A DNA stretch of 64,000 nt from UBA11475 sp902486425 (lineage in GTDB: Bacteria > Bacillota > Clostridia > Christensenellales > Borkfalkiaceae): NCBI GenBank assembly GCA_902486425.1, contig CABTOK010000005.1, positions 124,001 to 188,000 on the forward strand, read 5' to 3'. This document shows positions 17,861 through 24,634 of this stretch, one piece after another; the stretch's first letter is position 1; each line of letters opens with the position of its first letter. Under the pieces are notes generated by a model. That model was not told where the DNA came from. It searched no databases and saw only the letters and a list, made by a program, of their open reading frames with translations. Position numbers and translations under genes: made by a program.

Positions 17861-18295
17861 TCAGAGGAATTTTTGCCAGCCCTTAACGGACTGTTCTTCG
17901 GCGGCTAAAAGTTTATCGACGAAATTTTCTGTTTCTTCGTTCATTTTTCCGTCGTTTTTTATAGCCACAAGATCGTTTATACCGTTCGTCGCTCCCTTTA
18001 TCATCATATTTGCTATTTTATTGTTGTCGGTTCCGGTAAGAGTTTTCATTTTGACGGCGCTCCACATGGTAGCTTTTTTGAAAAATCCTATGTCCTCGGG
18101 CTTTATTCCGTTGTCTTCCATATAAGAGGAAAGTTCGTCTATGATTTTTTTGTACGTCTCGTACTCGGAAAGAAGGTGCTTTTTTACTGCGCCGTCTTCG
18201 ATTTCGGGCGAAAGGTCGGATATGGACTGCATGGCGACGTGCGCGTTTTTATAGACGTCGTTCAATATTTCGGAATTCAGTTTTTTGTTTTTCAT
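17861..18295 (-). CDS. Helical hypothetical protein, possibly ferritin-like fold
   Basis: This 144-residue soluble, strongly alpha-helical protein has good AAGGAGT placement before the ATG. Regularly spaced E and H residues (HVAMQSISDLSPEIEDG, HLLSEYETYKK) and a C-terminal AAEEQSVKGWQ suggest a four-helix bundle such as DUF2383-like proteins. The segment ATMWSAVKMKTLTG is distinctive. There is no signal peptide. It is transcribed towards the membrane protein gene; the two are convergent around the terminator at 17787-17815. No function is assigned. Confidence 0.72.
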   Translation of the reverse strand: MKNKKLNSEILNDVYKNAHVAMQSISDLSPEIEDGAVKKHLLSEYETYKKIIDELSSYMEDNGIKPEDIGFFKKATMWSAVKMKTLTGTDNNKIANMMIKGATNGINDLVAIKNDGKMNEETENFVDKLLAAEEQSVKGWQKFL

Positions 18296-18453
18296 AAAAT
18301 ACTCCTTAATTTTTTAATGCTGTTTTTATCATAATTTTTTCCGTTATGGACAATAATATACCTGAAATTTAAAATACGGTCGAAAAATCGCATTGCCATC
18401 CGTTTTTGCTGCAAAAAAAACGCTTAAAAACGGATAAAACGAATAAAAAACGT

Positions 18454-18482
18454 TTGACTTTTAAGGCGGCGTATTATAAAAT
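18454..18482 (+). promoter_or_regulatory. Promoter of the rplU-rpmA operon
   Basis: TTGACT (18454-18459), 17-bp spacer, TAAAAT (18477-18482); start near 18489. Confidence 0.75.
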
Positions 18483-18488
18483 AAATAT

Positions 18489-18552
18489 CGTACCGCACCG
18501 CGCGGTTTAGTTTTTATTGCAAAATAAAACACCTTGGCGGGCGAGTCTTTAC
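18489..18552 (+). promoter_or_regulatory. 5' leader of rplU, candidate L21 leader element
   Basis: A leader of about 75 nt with complementary segments (ACCGC/GCGGT around 18490-18507) precedes the rplU Shine-Dalgarno at 18553. Firmicute L21 operons commonly carry an autoregulatory L21 leader here. Position fits, but I have not matched the consensus, so this is provisional. Confidence 0.35.
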
Positions 18553-18564
18553 GGAGGTAAACAA

Positions 18565-18873
18565 ATGTACGCAATCGTAGATAACGGTAATAAGCAGTAC
18601 AAGGCGCAAGTCGGAGACGTTCTTAAGCTCGAAAAGTTAAACGCCGCAGTTGGCGAAAAAGTAGAACTTAAAGTCGTTATGGTTTCCGATGAAAACGGCA
18701 TCAAAGTCGCTAAAGAAGTTGAAAACTACAAAGCGGTAGCCGAAGTCGTAGAACAGGGCAAAGACAAAAAGATTATTGTCTACAAATACAAAGCCAAAAA
18801 GAACGAAAGAAAGAAACAGGGACACAGACAGCCTTTCACCAAGGTTAAGGTTCTTGAAATCGTTGCTGAATAA
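18565..18873 (+). CDS. rplU: 50S ribosomal protein L21
   Basis: The ATG at 18565 is set by GGAGGT at 18553-18558. The 102-residue product starts MYAIVDNGNKQYK and ends with the typical KKNERKKQGHRQPFTKVKV. That is the L21 signature for 23S rRNA binding in domain I. It forms a two-gene operon with rpmA 14 bp downstream. The small protease gene (prp/ysxB) that lies between these genes in many Firmicutes is absent. Confidence 0.97.
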   Translation: MYAIVDNGNKQYKAQVGDVLKLEKLNAAVGEKVELKVVMVSDENGIKVAKEVENYKAVAEVVEQGKDKKIIVYKYKAKKNERKKQGHRQPFTKVKVLEIVAE

Positions 18874-18887
18874 CGGAGGTAGGATAT

Positions 18888-19163
18888 ATGATATTATTTG
18901 AATTATTCGCGCACCACAAGGGCGGCGGTTCTACCAAGAACGGCAGAGACAGTGAATCCAAAAGATTAGGCGCCAAAAAGCAGGACGGCGAAGCTGTTCT
19001 CGCCGGAAACATTCTCGTTCGTCAGAGAGGATCCAAGTTCAAAGCGGGCGAAGGCGTTGCTATGGGTAAAGACGATACCTTATTCGCTCTTATCGACGGA
19101 GTCGTTAAGTTCGAAAGAGTCGGCAAAGACGGCAAAAAGGTTTCCGTTTACGCTAAAAACTAA
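18888..19163 (+). CDS. rpmA: 50S ribosomal protein L27 with N-terminal extension
   Basis: This 91-residue L27 has the body HHKGGGSTKNGRDSESKRLG and the IRQRG-type RNA-binding stretch (LVRQRGSKFKAG). The initial MILFELFA precedes HHKG and resembles the Firmicute N-terminal extension cleaved by the Prp cysteine protease (consensus xLxxFFA before the mature end). Cleavage after A8 would expose the mature tail that reaches the peptidyl transferase centre. The Shine-Dalgarno is GGAGGT. It is followed by a strong terminator. Confidence 0.97.
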   Translation: MILFELFAHHKGGGSTKNGRDSESKRLGAKKQDGEAVLAGNILVRQRGSKFKAGEGVAMGKDDTLFALIDGVVKFERVGKDGKKVSVYAKN

Positions 19164-19171
19164 TTAAAATC

Positions 19172-19201
19172 AAGGCTTGTTTTACGGCAAGCCTTTTTTT
19201 T
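19172..19201 (+). terminator. Intrinsic terminator of rplU-rpmA
   Basis: Stem AAGGCTTG (19172-19179) with 19188-19195, 8-nt loop, then a run of eight T. Confidence 0.92.
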
Positions 19202-19278
19202 GTCCGAAATTCCGTACGGGCAACATCGTAAGCGGCGTATCCGCTTCGGATAATAAGAGTTTTTTTAAAAGCTTTTAC

Positions 19279-19307
19279 TTGAAATTTTTATTTGTTTGCA
19301 TTATAAT
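19279..19307 (+). promoter_or_regulatory. Promoter giving a predicted leaderless mRNA for the deoxyinosine glycosylase gene
   Basis: TTGAAA (19279-19284), 17-bp spacer, TATAAT (19302-19307). The base seven positions past the -10 is A19314, the first base of the ATG. Confidence 0.75.
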
Positions 19308-19313
19308 TTTTTT

Positions 19314-19817
19314 ATGAGCGAATCGAAAAAACAATTCCATACCATACCGCCGGTATTTGACAGTGACAGCAAAGTCCTTATATTGGGGAGTTTTCCTTCG
19401 GTAAAATCGAGAGAAACGGGCTTTTATTACGGGCATCCGCAAAACAGATTCTGGAGGGTTCTGGCAGAAACGTTTTCGGAAGAAGTTCCGACGGACATAA
19501 CTTCGAAAAAGGAATTTTTATACAGGCATAAAATAGCCTTGTGGGACGTCGTTTCGTCCTGCGAGATAAAAGGCTCGGGCGATTCGTCGATAAAAAACGA
19601 AGAATACAACGACTTAAAAGTTATATTTTCGGCGGCGGACATAAAGGCGGTTTTCTGTACGGGGAAGCTCGCTTATAATCTGTACGAAAAGCTTAACGCA
19701 AGGTGCGGTTTCGGCAAGACAGGTATATATCTGCCGTCGCCGTCTGCGGCAAACGCCACCGTAAAAAAAGAAGATCTTGTAAAAGAATATTCGGCGATAA
19801 AAAATTACACGGAATAG
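19314..19817 (+). CDS. DNA-deoxyinosine (hypoxanthine) glycosylase-like protein, UDG superfamily
   Basis: This 167-residue member of the uracil-DNA-glycosylase fold has GSFPS followed by the block TGFYYGHPQNRFW and a C-terminal LPSPSAAN motif. Those are the marks of the hypoxanthine/deoxyinosine DNA glycosylase group (UDG family 6, TIGR04274-type). It would remove deaminated adenine from DNA to start base-excision repair. The ATG at 19314 has no Shine-Dalgarno and coincides with the predicted transcription start; the upstream in-frame TTG (19296) lies before the -10 and is unlikely. It is followed 64 bp later by an OGG-type glycosylase gene. A Mug-like uracil or G:T specificity is the main alternative. 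Confidence 0.75.
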   Translation: MSESKKQFHTIPPVFDSDSKVLILGSFPSVKSRETGFYYGHPQNRFWRVLAETFSEEVPTDITSKKEFLYRHKIALWDVVSSCEIKGSGDSSIKNEEYNDLKVIFSAADIKAVFCTGKLAYNLYEKLNARCGFGKTGIYLPSPSAANATVKKEDLVKEYSAIKNYTE

Positions 19818-19881
19818 CTTGGCTTATATGGGCATATGCGTAGGTTTGCATAACGCTTTCAAAGCAAAAGAGGAGCAAAAA

Positions 19882-20736
19882 ATGATTAAAACTTCGGGTG
19901 AATTTTTTTCGGTAAAAGATACGCTTGAATGCGGTCAGATTTTCAGATTTACCGATATTGGGAACGGAAGATATTTTGTTATTTCAGGCGATAAAGCCTG
20001 TATAGCTTATAACGAACGGGATAAAGCGGTTATCGAGTGCGAAGCTGAAGACGAGGAGTATTTTATAAACTTTTTCGATTTGAAAAGGGATTATTCCGGA
20101 ATTTATAACGCCGCCTTAAAAGAAAACGTTCCGTTTTTAACCGCCGCGGCAAACAGCGGAAAGGGTATAAGAATACTCAATCAGAATAAAGAAGAAATGC
20201 TGTTTTCGTTCATTGTTTCGCAAAACAACAATATTCCGCGAATCAAAAAAATACTTGGCAGAACGGCGGATGCTCTCGGCGAAAAAAGAATCTTCAAAAA
20301 CATACCTTACGGAACGTTTCCGACGGCAACGGTTATGTCGGAATATGACCAAAATTTTTATGCGGGACTCGGACTCGGGTACCGCGCGGCGTACATAAAA
20401 CAGAATGCGGACAAGCTTTCGGGCGGGTACGACCTTAATAATCTCGATAATCTTACTACGCCGGAGCTTAAAAAAGAACTGTTGTCTTTGTACGGGGTAG
20501 GACCGAAGGTTGCGGACTGTATTTCGCTTTTCGCGTTTCACAGAACCGACAGCTTCCCGGTGGATACCTGGATCGAAAAGGTGTATAAAGAAGACTTTTC
20601 CGGGAAAGAGACCGATCGAAAAAAGATAACGGAGTATTTTACGGAGCGTTTCGGGGATAATTCGGGATACGTGCAGCAGTACGTTTTCAATTACAAAAGA
20701 AACGTCGAAGCGAAGCAGACGCTTAAAGACGAATAA
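19882..20736 (+). CDS. 8-oxoguanine DNA glycosylase (OGG1 type) with AP lyase motif
   Basis: The ATG at 19882 follows AGAGGAG; the longer frame to 19819 lacks support. The 284 residues show an N-terminal OGG_N-like beta domain (LECGQIFRF) and the helix-hairpin-helix-GPD core. In the core, GVGPKVADCI holds the catalytic Lys and FPVDTWIEKV holds the catalytic Asp, as in human OGG1. The role is to excise 8-oxoguanine paired with C and nick the abasic site. In anaerobes OGG1-type enzymes are common and fill the place of MutM. It pairs with the upstream glycosylase to make a small base-excision-repair island. Confidence 0.88.
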   Translation: MIKTSGEFFSVKDTLECGQIFRFTDIGNGRYFVISGDKACIAYNERDKAVIECEAEDEEYFINFFDLKRDYSGIYNAALKENVPFLTAAANSGKGIRILNQNKEEMLFSFIVSQNNNIPRIKKILGRTADALGEKRIFKNIPYGTFPTATVMSEYDQNFYAGLGLGYRAAYIKQNADKLSGGYDLNNLDNLTTPELKKELLSLYGVGPKVADCISLFAFHRTDSFPVDTWIEKVYKEDFSGKETDRKKITEYFTERFGDNSGYVQQYVFNYKRNVEAKQTLKDE

Positions 20737-20818
20737 GCATTAAATCGTTTTACGAACCCGATACGCAGGGCATAATAAAGTTTTATTATATAAAAACGGC
20801 AAAAAATAAAAAAAGTAG

Positions 20819-20847
20819 TTTGCAAATAAACAAATTTATGCTACAAT
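20819..20847 (+). promoter_or_regulatory. Promoter of the NifU-like/GGGtGRT operon
   Basis: TTTGCA (20819-20824), 17-bp spacer, TACAAT (20842-20847) preceded by TGC (extended -10). Start near 20854, leaving a leader of about 140 nt. Confidence 0.65.
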
Positions 20848-20853
20848 ACGAAA

Positions 20854-20980
20854 GGACGAGACCGTAAAAGTTTTATGTAAGGCAAGGCTCTTCGCCTCGG
20901 CTTTGTAAGACTTTTCAAAAACCGTAGAATTACGGGAGTTATAAAGCGGTCTTTTCGTTTATTGACAAGAAAATTTTTTT
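20854..20980 (+). promoter_or_regulatory. Structured 5' leader of the NifU-like/GGGtGRT operon
   Basis: A 10-bp stem (20866-20875 with 20906-20915, one G-U) encloses a small inner hairpin (AGGC...GCCT). A second perfect hairpin CCGTA-GAAT-TACGG lies at 20922-20935. GGAGGA begins at 20981. No T-run follows the hairpins, so control at translation, or a structural role, is more likely than attenuation. No known riboswitch class was recognised. Confidence 0.5.
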
Positions 20981-20993
20981 GGAGGAATATACA

Positions 20994-21686
20994 ATGCAAT
21001 ATTCAACACAGGTAAAAGAAATGTGTACGGTTGCAAAGGGCCCGAACCACGGTCCCGCACCTATCCCCGAAGAAGCCAAATGGGTAAGAGCGAAGGAAAT
21101 AACGGATATTTCCGGTCTTACGCACGGCGTCGGCTGGTGCGCACCCCAGCAGGGCGCTTGCAAACTTACGCTTAACGTAAAGAACGGCGTTATCGAAGAA
21201 GCTCTCGTAGAAACCATAGGTTGCTCGGGCATGACTCACTCCGCCGCTATGGCTGCCGAAATTCTTACCGGCAAGACCATTCTCGAAGCGTTGAACACCG
21301 ACCTTGTATGCGACGCTATCAACACCGCTATGAGAGAACTCTTCTTACAGATCGTTTACGGAAGAAGCCAGTCCGCTTTCTCCGAAGACGGCTTACAGAT
21401 CGGTGCCGGACTCGAAGATCTCGGCAAAGGTTTGCGTTCTCAGGTAGGTACCATGTACTCTACAAGACTCAAAGGACCGAGATATCTCGAAATGGCTGAA
21501 GGCTACGTAACCAAACTTGCTCTCGACAAAGACGACCAGATCATCGGATACGCTTTCGTATCGTTAGGAAAGATGACCGACTTCATAAAGAAGGGTATGT
21601 CCCCGAACGAAGCTTACGAAAAGGCTTCCGGCAAGTACGGCAGATACGACAGCGCGGTCAAGTATATTGATCCGAGACAGGAATAA
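20994..21686 (+). CDS. NifU N-terminal-like iron-sulfur scaffold protein, partner of GGGtGRT protein
   Basis: The 230-residue product begins at ATG 20994 after GGAGGAA. It has cysteines in positions reminiscent of NifU/IscU scaffolds (GWCAPQQGACKL and ETIGCSGMTHSAAM), with a conserved AKWVRAKEI and LPRSQ-free body. Annotated relatives are called iron-sulfur cluster scaffold-like proteins and are almost always encoded directly upstream of a GGGtGRT protein, as here. Codon use is strongly biased to the same set as ribosomal genes, suggesting high expression. The real substrate and client are unknown. A role in Fe-S or redox metabolism is an inference from the NifU-like fold. Confidence 0.75.
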   Translation: MQYSTQVKEMCTVAKGPNHGPAPIPEEAKWVRAKEITDISGLTHGVGWCAPQQGACKLTLNVKNGVIEEALVETIGCSGMTHSAAMAAEILTGKTILEALNTDLVCDAINTAMRELFLQIVYGRSQSAFSEDGLQIGAGLEDLGKGLRSQVGTMYSTRLKGPRYLEMAEGYVTKLALDKDDQIIGYAFVSLGKMTDFIKKGMSPNEAYEKASGKYGRYDSAVKYIDPRQE

Positions 21687-21699
21687 GGAGGGCGTAAAA

Positions 21700-22701
21700 A
21701 TGGAACTTTTCGAAAGTTATGAAAGAAGAATCAATCAGATAAACGAAGTTTTGCAGGAAAACGGAATCAAAGACCTTCAGGAAGCTAAACAGATCACCCT
21801 CGACAAAGGCATCGACGTCGAAAAGATCGTAAAAGGCGTTCAGCCCATCGCTTTTGAAAACGCAGTCTGGGCTTACACCGTAGGCACCGCTCTCGCAATC
21901 AAAAACGGCTGCAAAAAAGCTGCGGACGCCGCTGTCGAAATCGGCAAAGGCTTACAGAGCTTCTGCATCCCCGGATCGGTTGCCGATCAGAGAAAGGTAG
22001 GTTTAGGACACGGCAACCTTGCGTCAATGCTTTTAACCGAAGACACCAAGTGCTTCTGTTTCCTCGCCGGACACGAATCCTTCGCAGCGGCGGAAGGCGC
22101 TATCGGCATCGCTCTTAAAGCGAACAAAGTTCGTAAGACCCCGCTTAAGGTTATTCTTAACGGTTTAGGCAAGGACGCGGCTTTCATCATTTCGCGTATC
22201 AACGGTTTCACTTACGTTCAGACGAGCTACGATTATTACACCGGCAAGCTTACCATCGTTAAAGAAACTCCGTATTCGGACGGCGACAGAGCTAAAATTC
22301 GTTGCTACGGCGCGGACGACGTTAACGAAGGCGTTGCCATCATGAAATATGAAGAAGTAGGCGTTTCCATCACCGGTAACTCCACCAACCCGACCAGATT
22401 CCAGCATCCCGTTGCAGGCACTTATAAAAAATGGTGCGTAGACAACGGCAAAAAGTACTTCTCGGTTGCTTCCGGCGGCGGGACCGGCAGAACGCTTCAT
22501 CCCGATAACATGGCTGCAGGTCCCGCTTCGTACGGATTCACCGATACTCTCGGCCGTATGCACAGCGACGCGCAGTTTGCAGGTTCGTCCTCGGTACCCG
22601 CTCACGTAGAAATGATGGGACTTATCGGCATGGGCAACAATCCCATGGTAGGCGCTTCGGTTTCTCTTGCGGTCGAAGTAGAACTCGCTATGAATAAATA
22701 A
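21700..22701 (+). CDS. GGGtGRT family protein of unknown function
   Basis: The ATG at 21700 is 9 bp after AAGGAGG. The 333-residue product contains the eponymous SVASGGGTGRTLHPDN stretch, followed by a Gly/Ala/Met-rich C-terminus (MMGLIGMGNNPMVGAS). Conserved cysteines appear in NGCKKAAD, FCIPGS and KCFCFLAGHE. This is the PF14057-type GGGtGRT family, widespread in anaerobic bacteria and archaea, with no established activity. It overlaps functionally with the NifU-like gene 13 bp upstream; the pair ends in a strong terminator. Codon bias suggests abundant protein. Confidence 0.85.
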   Translation: MELFESYERRINQINEVLQENGIKDLQEAKQITLDKGIDVEKIVKGVQPIAFENAVWAYTVGTALAIKNGCKKAADAAVEIGKGLQSFCIPGSVADQRKVGLGHGNLASMLLTEDTKCFCFLAGHESFAAAEGAIGIALKANKVRKTPLKVILNGLGKDAAFIISRINGFTYVQTSYDYYTGKLTIVKETPYSDGDRAKIRCYGADDVNEGVAIMKYEEVGVSITGNSTNPTRFQHPVAGTYKKWCVDNGKKYFSVASGGGTGRTLHPDNMAAGPASYGFTDTLGRMHSDAQFAGSSSVPAHVEMMGLIGMGNNPMVGASVSLAVEVELAMNK

Positions 22702-22751
22702 TTCCGTAAATCACATTCCGTTTTGCGGATGATTACGAAATAAATGAAAAT

Positions 22752-22783
22752 AAAGAGCCTTCTCATGCGGGAAGGCTCTTTTA
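22752..22783 (+). terminator. Intrinsic terminator of the NifU-like/GGGtGRT operon
   Basis: An 11-bp perfect stem AAAGAGCCTTC (22752-22762) with 22771-22781, 8-nt loop, T-rich end. Confidence 0.92.
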
Positions 22784-22851
22784 TAATACGTTTGCGTTTT
22801 TTGTTGTTTTTATATTGGTTTTATTATAAAATCCGACTGCTTTTTTGCAGT

Positions 22852-22889
22852 AAAAACGCGTCCTTGAGATATAAAGACAAGGACGCATT
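22852..22889 (-). terminator. Terminator of glyQS on the - strand
   Basis: An 8-bp stem (22858-22865 with 22879-22886); read on the - strand it is followed by GTTTTT. The loop is 13 nt. Confidence 0.6.
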
Positions 22890-22913
22890 TATTATGATTT
22901 ATTTGTTTTTTGA

Positions 22914-24308
22914 TTATTCGGCGTCGAACTGAATTCTGGATTCGATATATCCTTCGAGTTCGGAGATGGGAAGACGGATCTGCTGCATGGTGTCTCTGTC
23001 TCTTACCGTTACGGTGTCGTCGGCTAATGTGTCGAAGTCTACCGTTACGCAGAAAGGCGTTCCGATTTCGTCCTGTCTTCTGTAACGTTTGCCGATAGAA
23101 CCGGCTTCGTCGTAAGTACAGGGGAATTTTTTGGAAAGGCGTCTGAAAAGTTCGTTCGCTTTTTCGCCCTGTTCTTTCTTCTGTAAGGGCAGGATAGCGC
23201 ACTTGTAAGCCGCGATCGCCGGATGGAAGTGCATAACCACTCTCGTTTCACCGTCCGGGAGCTTTTCTTCGTCGTACGCTTCCGAAAGCACCGCGAGCAT
23301 AAGTCTGTCTGCGCCGATGGAATATTCGACGACGTAGGGAATATACTTTTCGCCGGTTATCGGATCGTTATAGAGCATCGACTTGCCGGAGAACTGCTGA
23401 TGTCTCGAAAGGTCGTAGTTCGTACGGTTGTGAATGCCGTTGAGTTCCGACCAGCCGATCGGGAAGTAATACTGTATGTCGCATGCGCATTTAGCGTAAT
23501 GGGCGAGTTTATCGTGATCTTTGTATCTTAAATGTTCGGGTTTTATGCCGATGTCGATCAAAAAGTCCCACGCCGCTTTTTTGAAGTAGTTATAATATTC
23601 GATATCCGTGCCTTCTTTGCAGAACCACTGATGTTCCATCTGTTCGAATTCGATCGTTCTGAAAATGAAGTTGCCGGGAGTGATTTCGTTTCTGAAAGAT
23701 TTACCTATCTGACCGATGCCGAAAGGTATTTTCGCTCTCGTCGTACGCTGAACGTTCAGAAAGTTTACGAATTCGCCCTGGGCGGTTTCGGGACGAAGAT
23801 AGATGACGCTCGTATCGCCTTCGGTAACGCCTCTCGAAGTCTGGAACATAAGATTGAAGTTTCTTATGGGCGTCCAGTTGAACTTGCCGCAAACGGGGCA
23901 GTGAACCTCATGTTCGTTGATGTAAGCCTGCATTTCTTCGACGGTCATTTTGTCGGGGTTTACGGTACCCTTGGAATGAGCTTCGATAAGATTATCGGCT
24001 CTGTGGCGGGGTTTACATTCTTTACAATCCATTTTCGGATCGGAAAAGCTTGTCGTATGACCTGACGCTTCCCATACTCTGGGGTTCATGAGAATCGCTG
24101 CGTCTACGCCGTAAGAATCAGCGCTTTCCTGAACGAATCTCTTCCACCAGGCGCGTTTTAAGTTGTTTTTTATTTCAACGCCGACGGGACCGTAATCCCA
24201 GGTGTTGCCCATGCCGCCGTAAATATCGGAACCGGGGAAAATAAATCCTCTCGATTTGCAAAGATTTACGAGTTTGTCCATTGTGGCGACGGTTTTTACT
24301 TCTTCCAT
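22914..24308 (-). CDS. glyQS: Glycyl-tRNA synthetase, single-chain dimeric class II type
   Basis: At 464 residues this has the length of the alpha2-type GlyRS, with the N-terminal LCKSRGFIFPGSDIYGG and WDYGPVG stretch. Class II motif 2 is present (FRNEITPGNFIFRTIEFEQME), motif 3 is GADRLML, and a C-terminal anticodon-binding domain ends in RDRDTMQQIRLP. A CxxC...CxxC insertion (CKECKPRHRAD and CPVCGKF) is visible. It charges tRNA-Gly. Transcription starts from a perfect -35/-10 only about 60 bp upstream, which leaves no room for the T-box leader often found before glyQS. Confidence 0.96.
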   Translation of the reverse strand: MEEVKTVATMDKLVNLCKSRGFIFPGSDIYGGMGNTWDYGPVGVEIKNNLKRAWWKRFVQESADSYGVDAAILMNPRVWEASGHTTSFSDPKMDCKECKPRHRADNLIEAHSKGTVNPDKMTVEEMQAYINEHEVHCPVCGKFNWTPIRNFNLMFQTSRGVTEGDTSVIYLRPETAQGEFVNFLNVQRTTRAKIPFGIGQIGKSFRNEITPGNFIFRTIEFEQMEHQWFCKEGTDIEYYNYFKKAAWDFLIDIGIKPEHLRYKDHDKLAHYAKCACDIQYYFPIGWSELNGIHNRTNYDLSRHQQFSGKSMLYNDPITGEKYIPYVVEYSIGADRLMLAVLSEAYDEEKLPDGETRVVMHFHPAIAAYKCAILPLQKKEQGEKANELFRRLSKKFPCTYDEAGSIGKRYRRQDEIGTPFCVTVDFDTLADDTVTVRDRDTMQQIRLPISELEGYIESRIQFDAE

Positions 24309-24354
24309 AGTTGCCTCGCGCCGAAAAATCGGCTAAATAATATTATTTTTTCTA

Positions 24355-24383
24355 ATTATAGAACAAAACGGACGGTTAGTCAA
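24355..24383 (-). promoter_or_regulatory. Promoter of glyQS
   Basis: On the - strand TTGACT (24383 to 24378), 17-bp spacer, TATAAT (24360 to 24355). Start near 24348, about 40 nt before the ATG. Confidence 0.85.
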
Positions 24384-24593
24384 CAAAAGAACGCTTTTTT
24401 AATAACAAACGCGGCAAATTATGTTTGTTTTTGTTTTTTTCCGCCGCGAATAAAAAGCTTTGCAGAAAAACGGTAAAAGGACTGCGAAAAAACGAAAAAC
24501 GCTTTTTTGAGTGAAAAAAGTATGTTATAATTAAAAAAAATAGCGTAATATATAAAAAAAGTTATTATAGAGTATGGAATTTTAAAATTTTTG

Positions 24594-24602
24594 TGATATA
24601 AT
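24594..24602 (+). promoter_or_regulatory. Extended -10 element upstream of glnS
   Basis: TGATATAAT with the hexamer at 24597-24602; the -35 is poor. Start near 24609, giving a leader of about 26 nt with GGAGAA before the ATG. Confidence 0.5.
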
Positions 24603-24634
24603 AAATTAAATTGTTATATATTATGGAGAAAATT

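Larger units (their letters stand above)
24309..24634. other. Divergent intergenic region between glyQS and glnS
   Basis: This 326-bp AT-rich stretch holds the glyQS promoter, TATAAT at 24526-24531 without a good -35, and an extended -10 (TGATATAAT, hexamer 24597-24602) directly before glnS. No ORF or known RNA is seen. Confidence 0.6.

Noticed and set aside
22744..22932. Short + strand frame between the GGGtGRT and glyQS genes
   Set aside because: It runs through two terminator hairpins and has no ribosome site.
24309..24360. T-box leader for glyQS
   Set aside because: The promoter -10 is only about 47 bp from the ATG, too short for a T-box.
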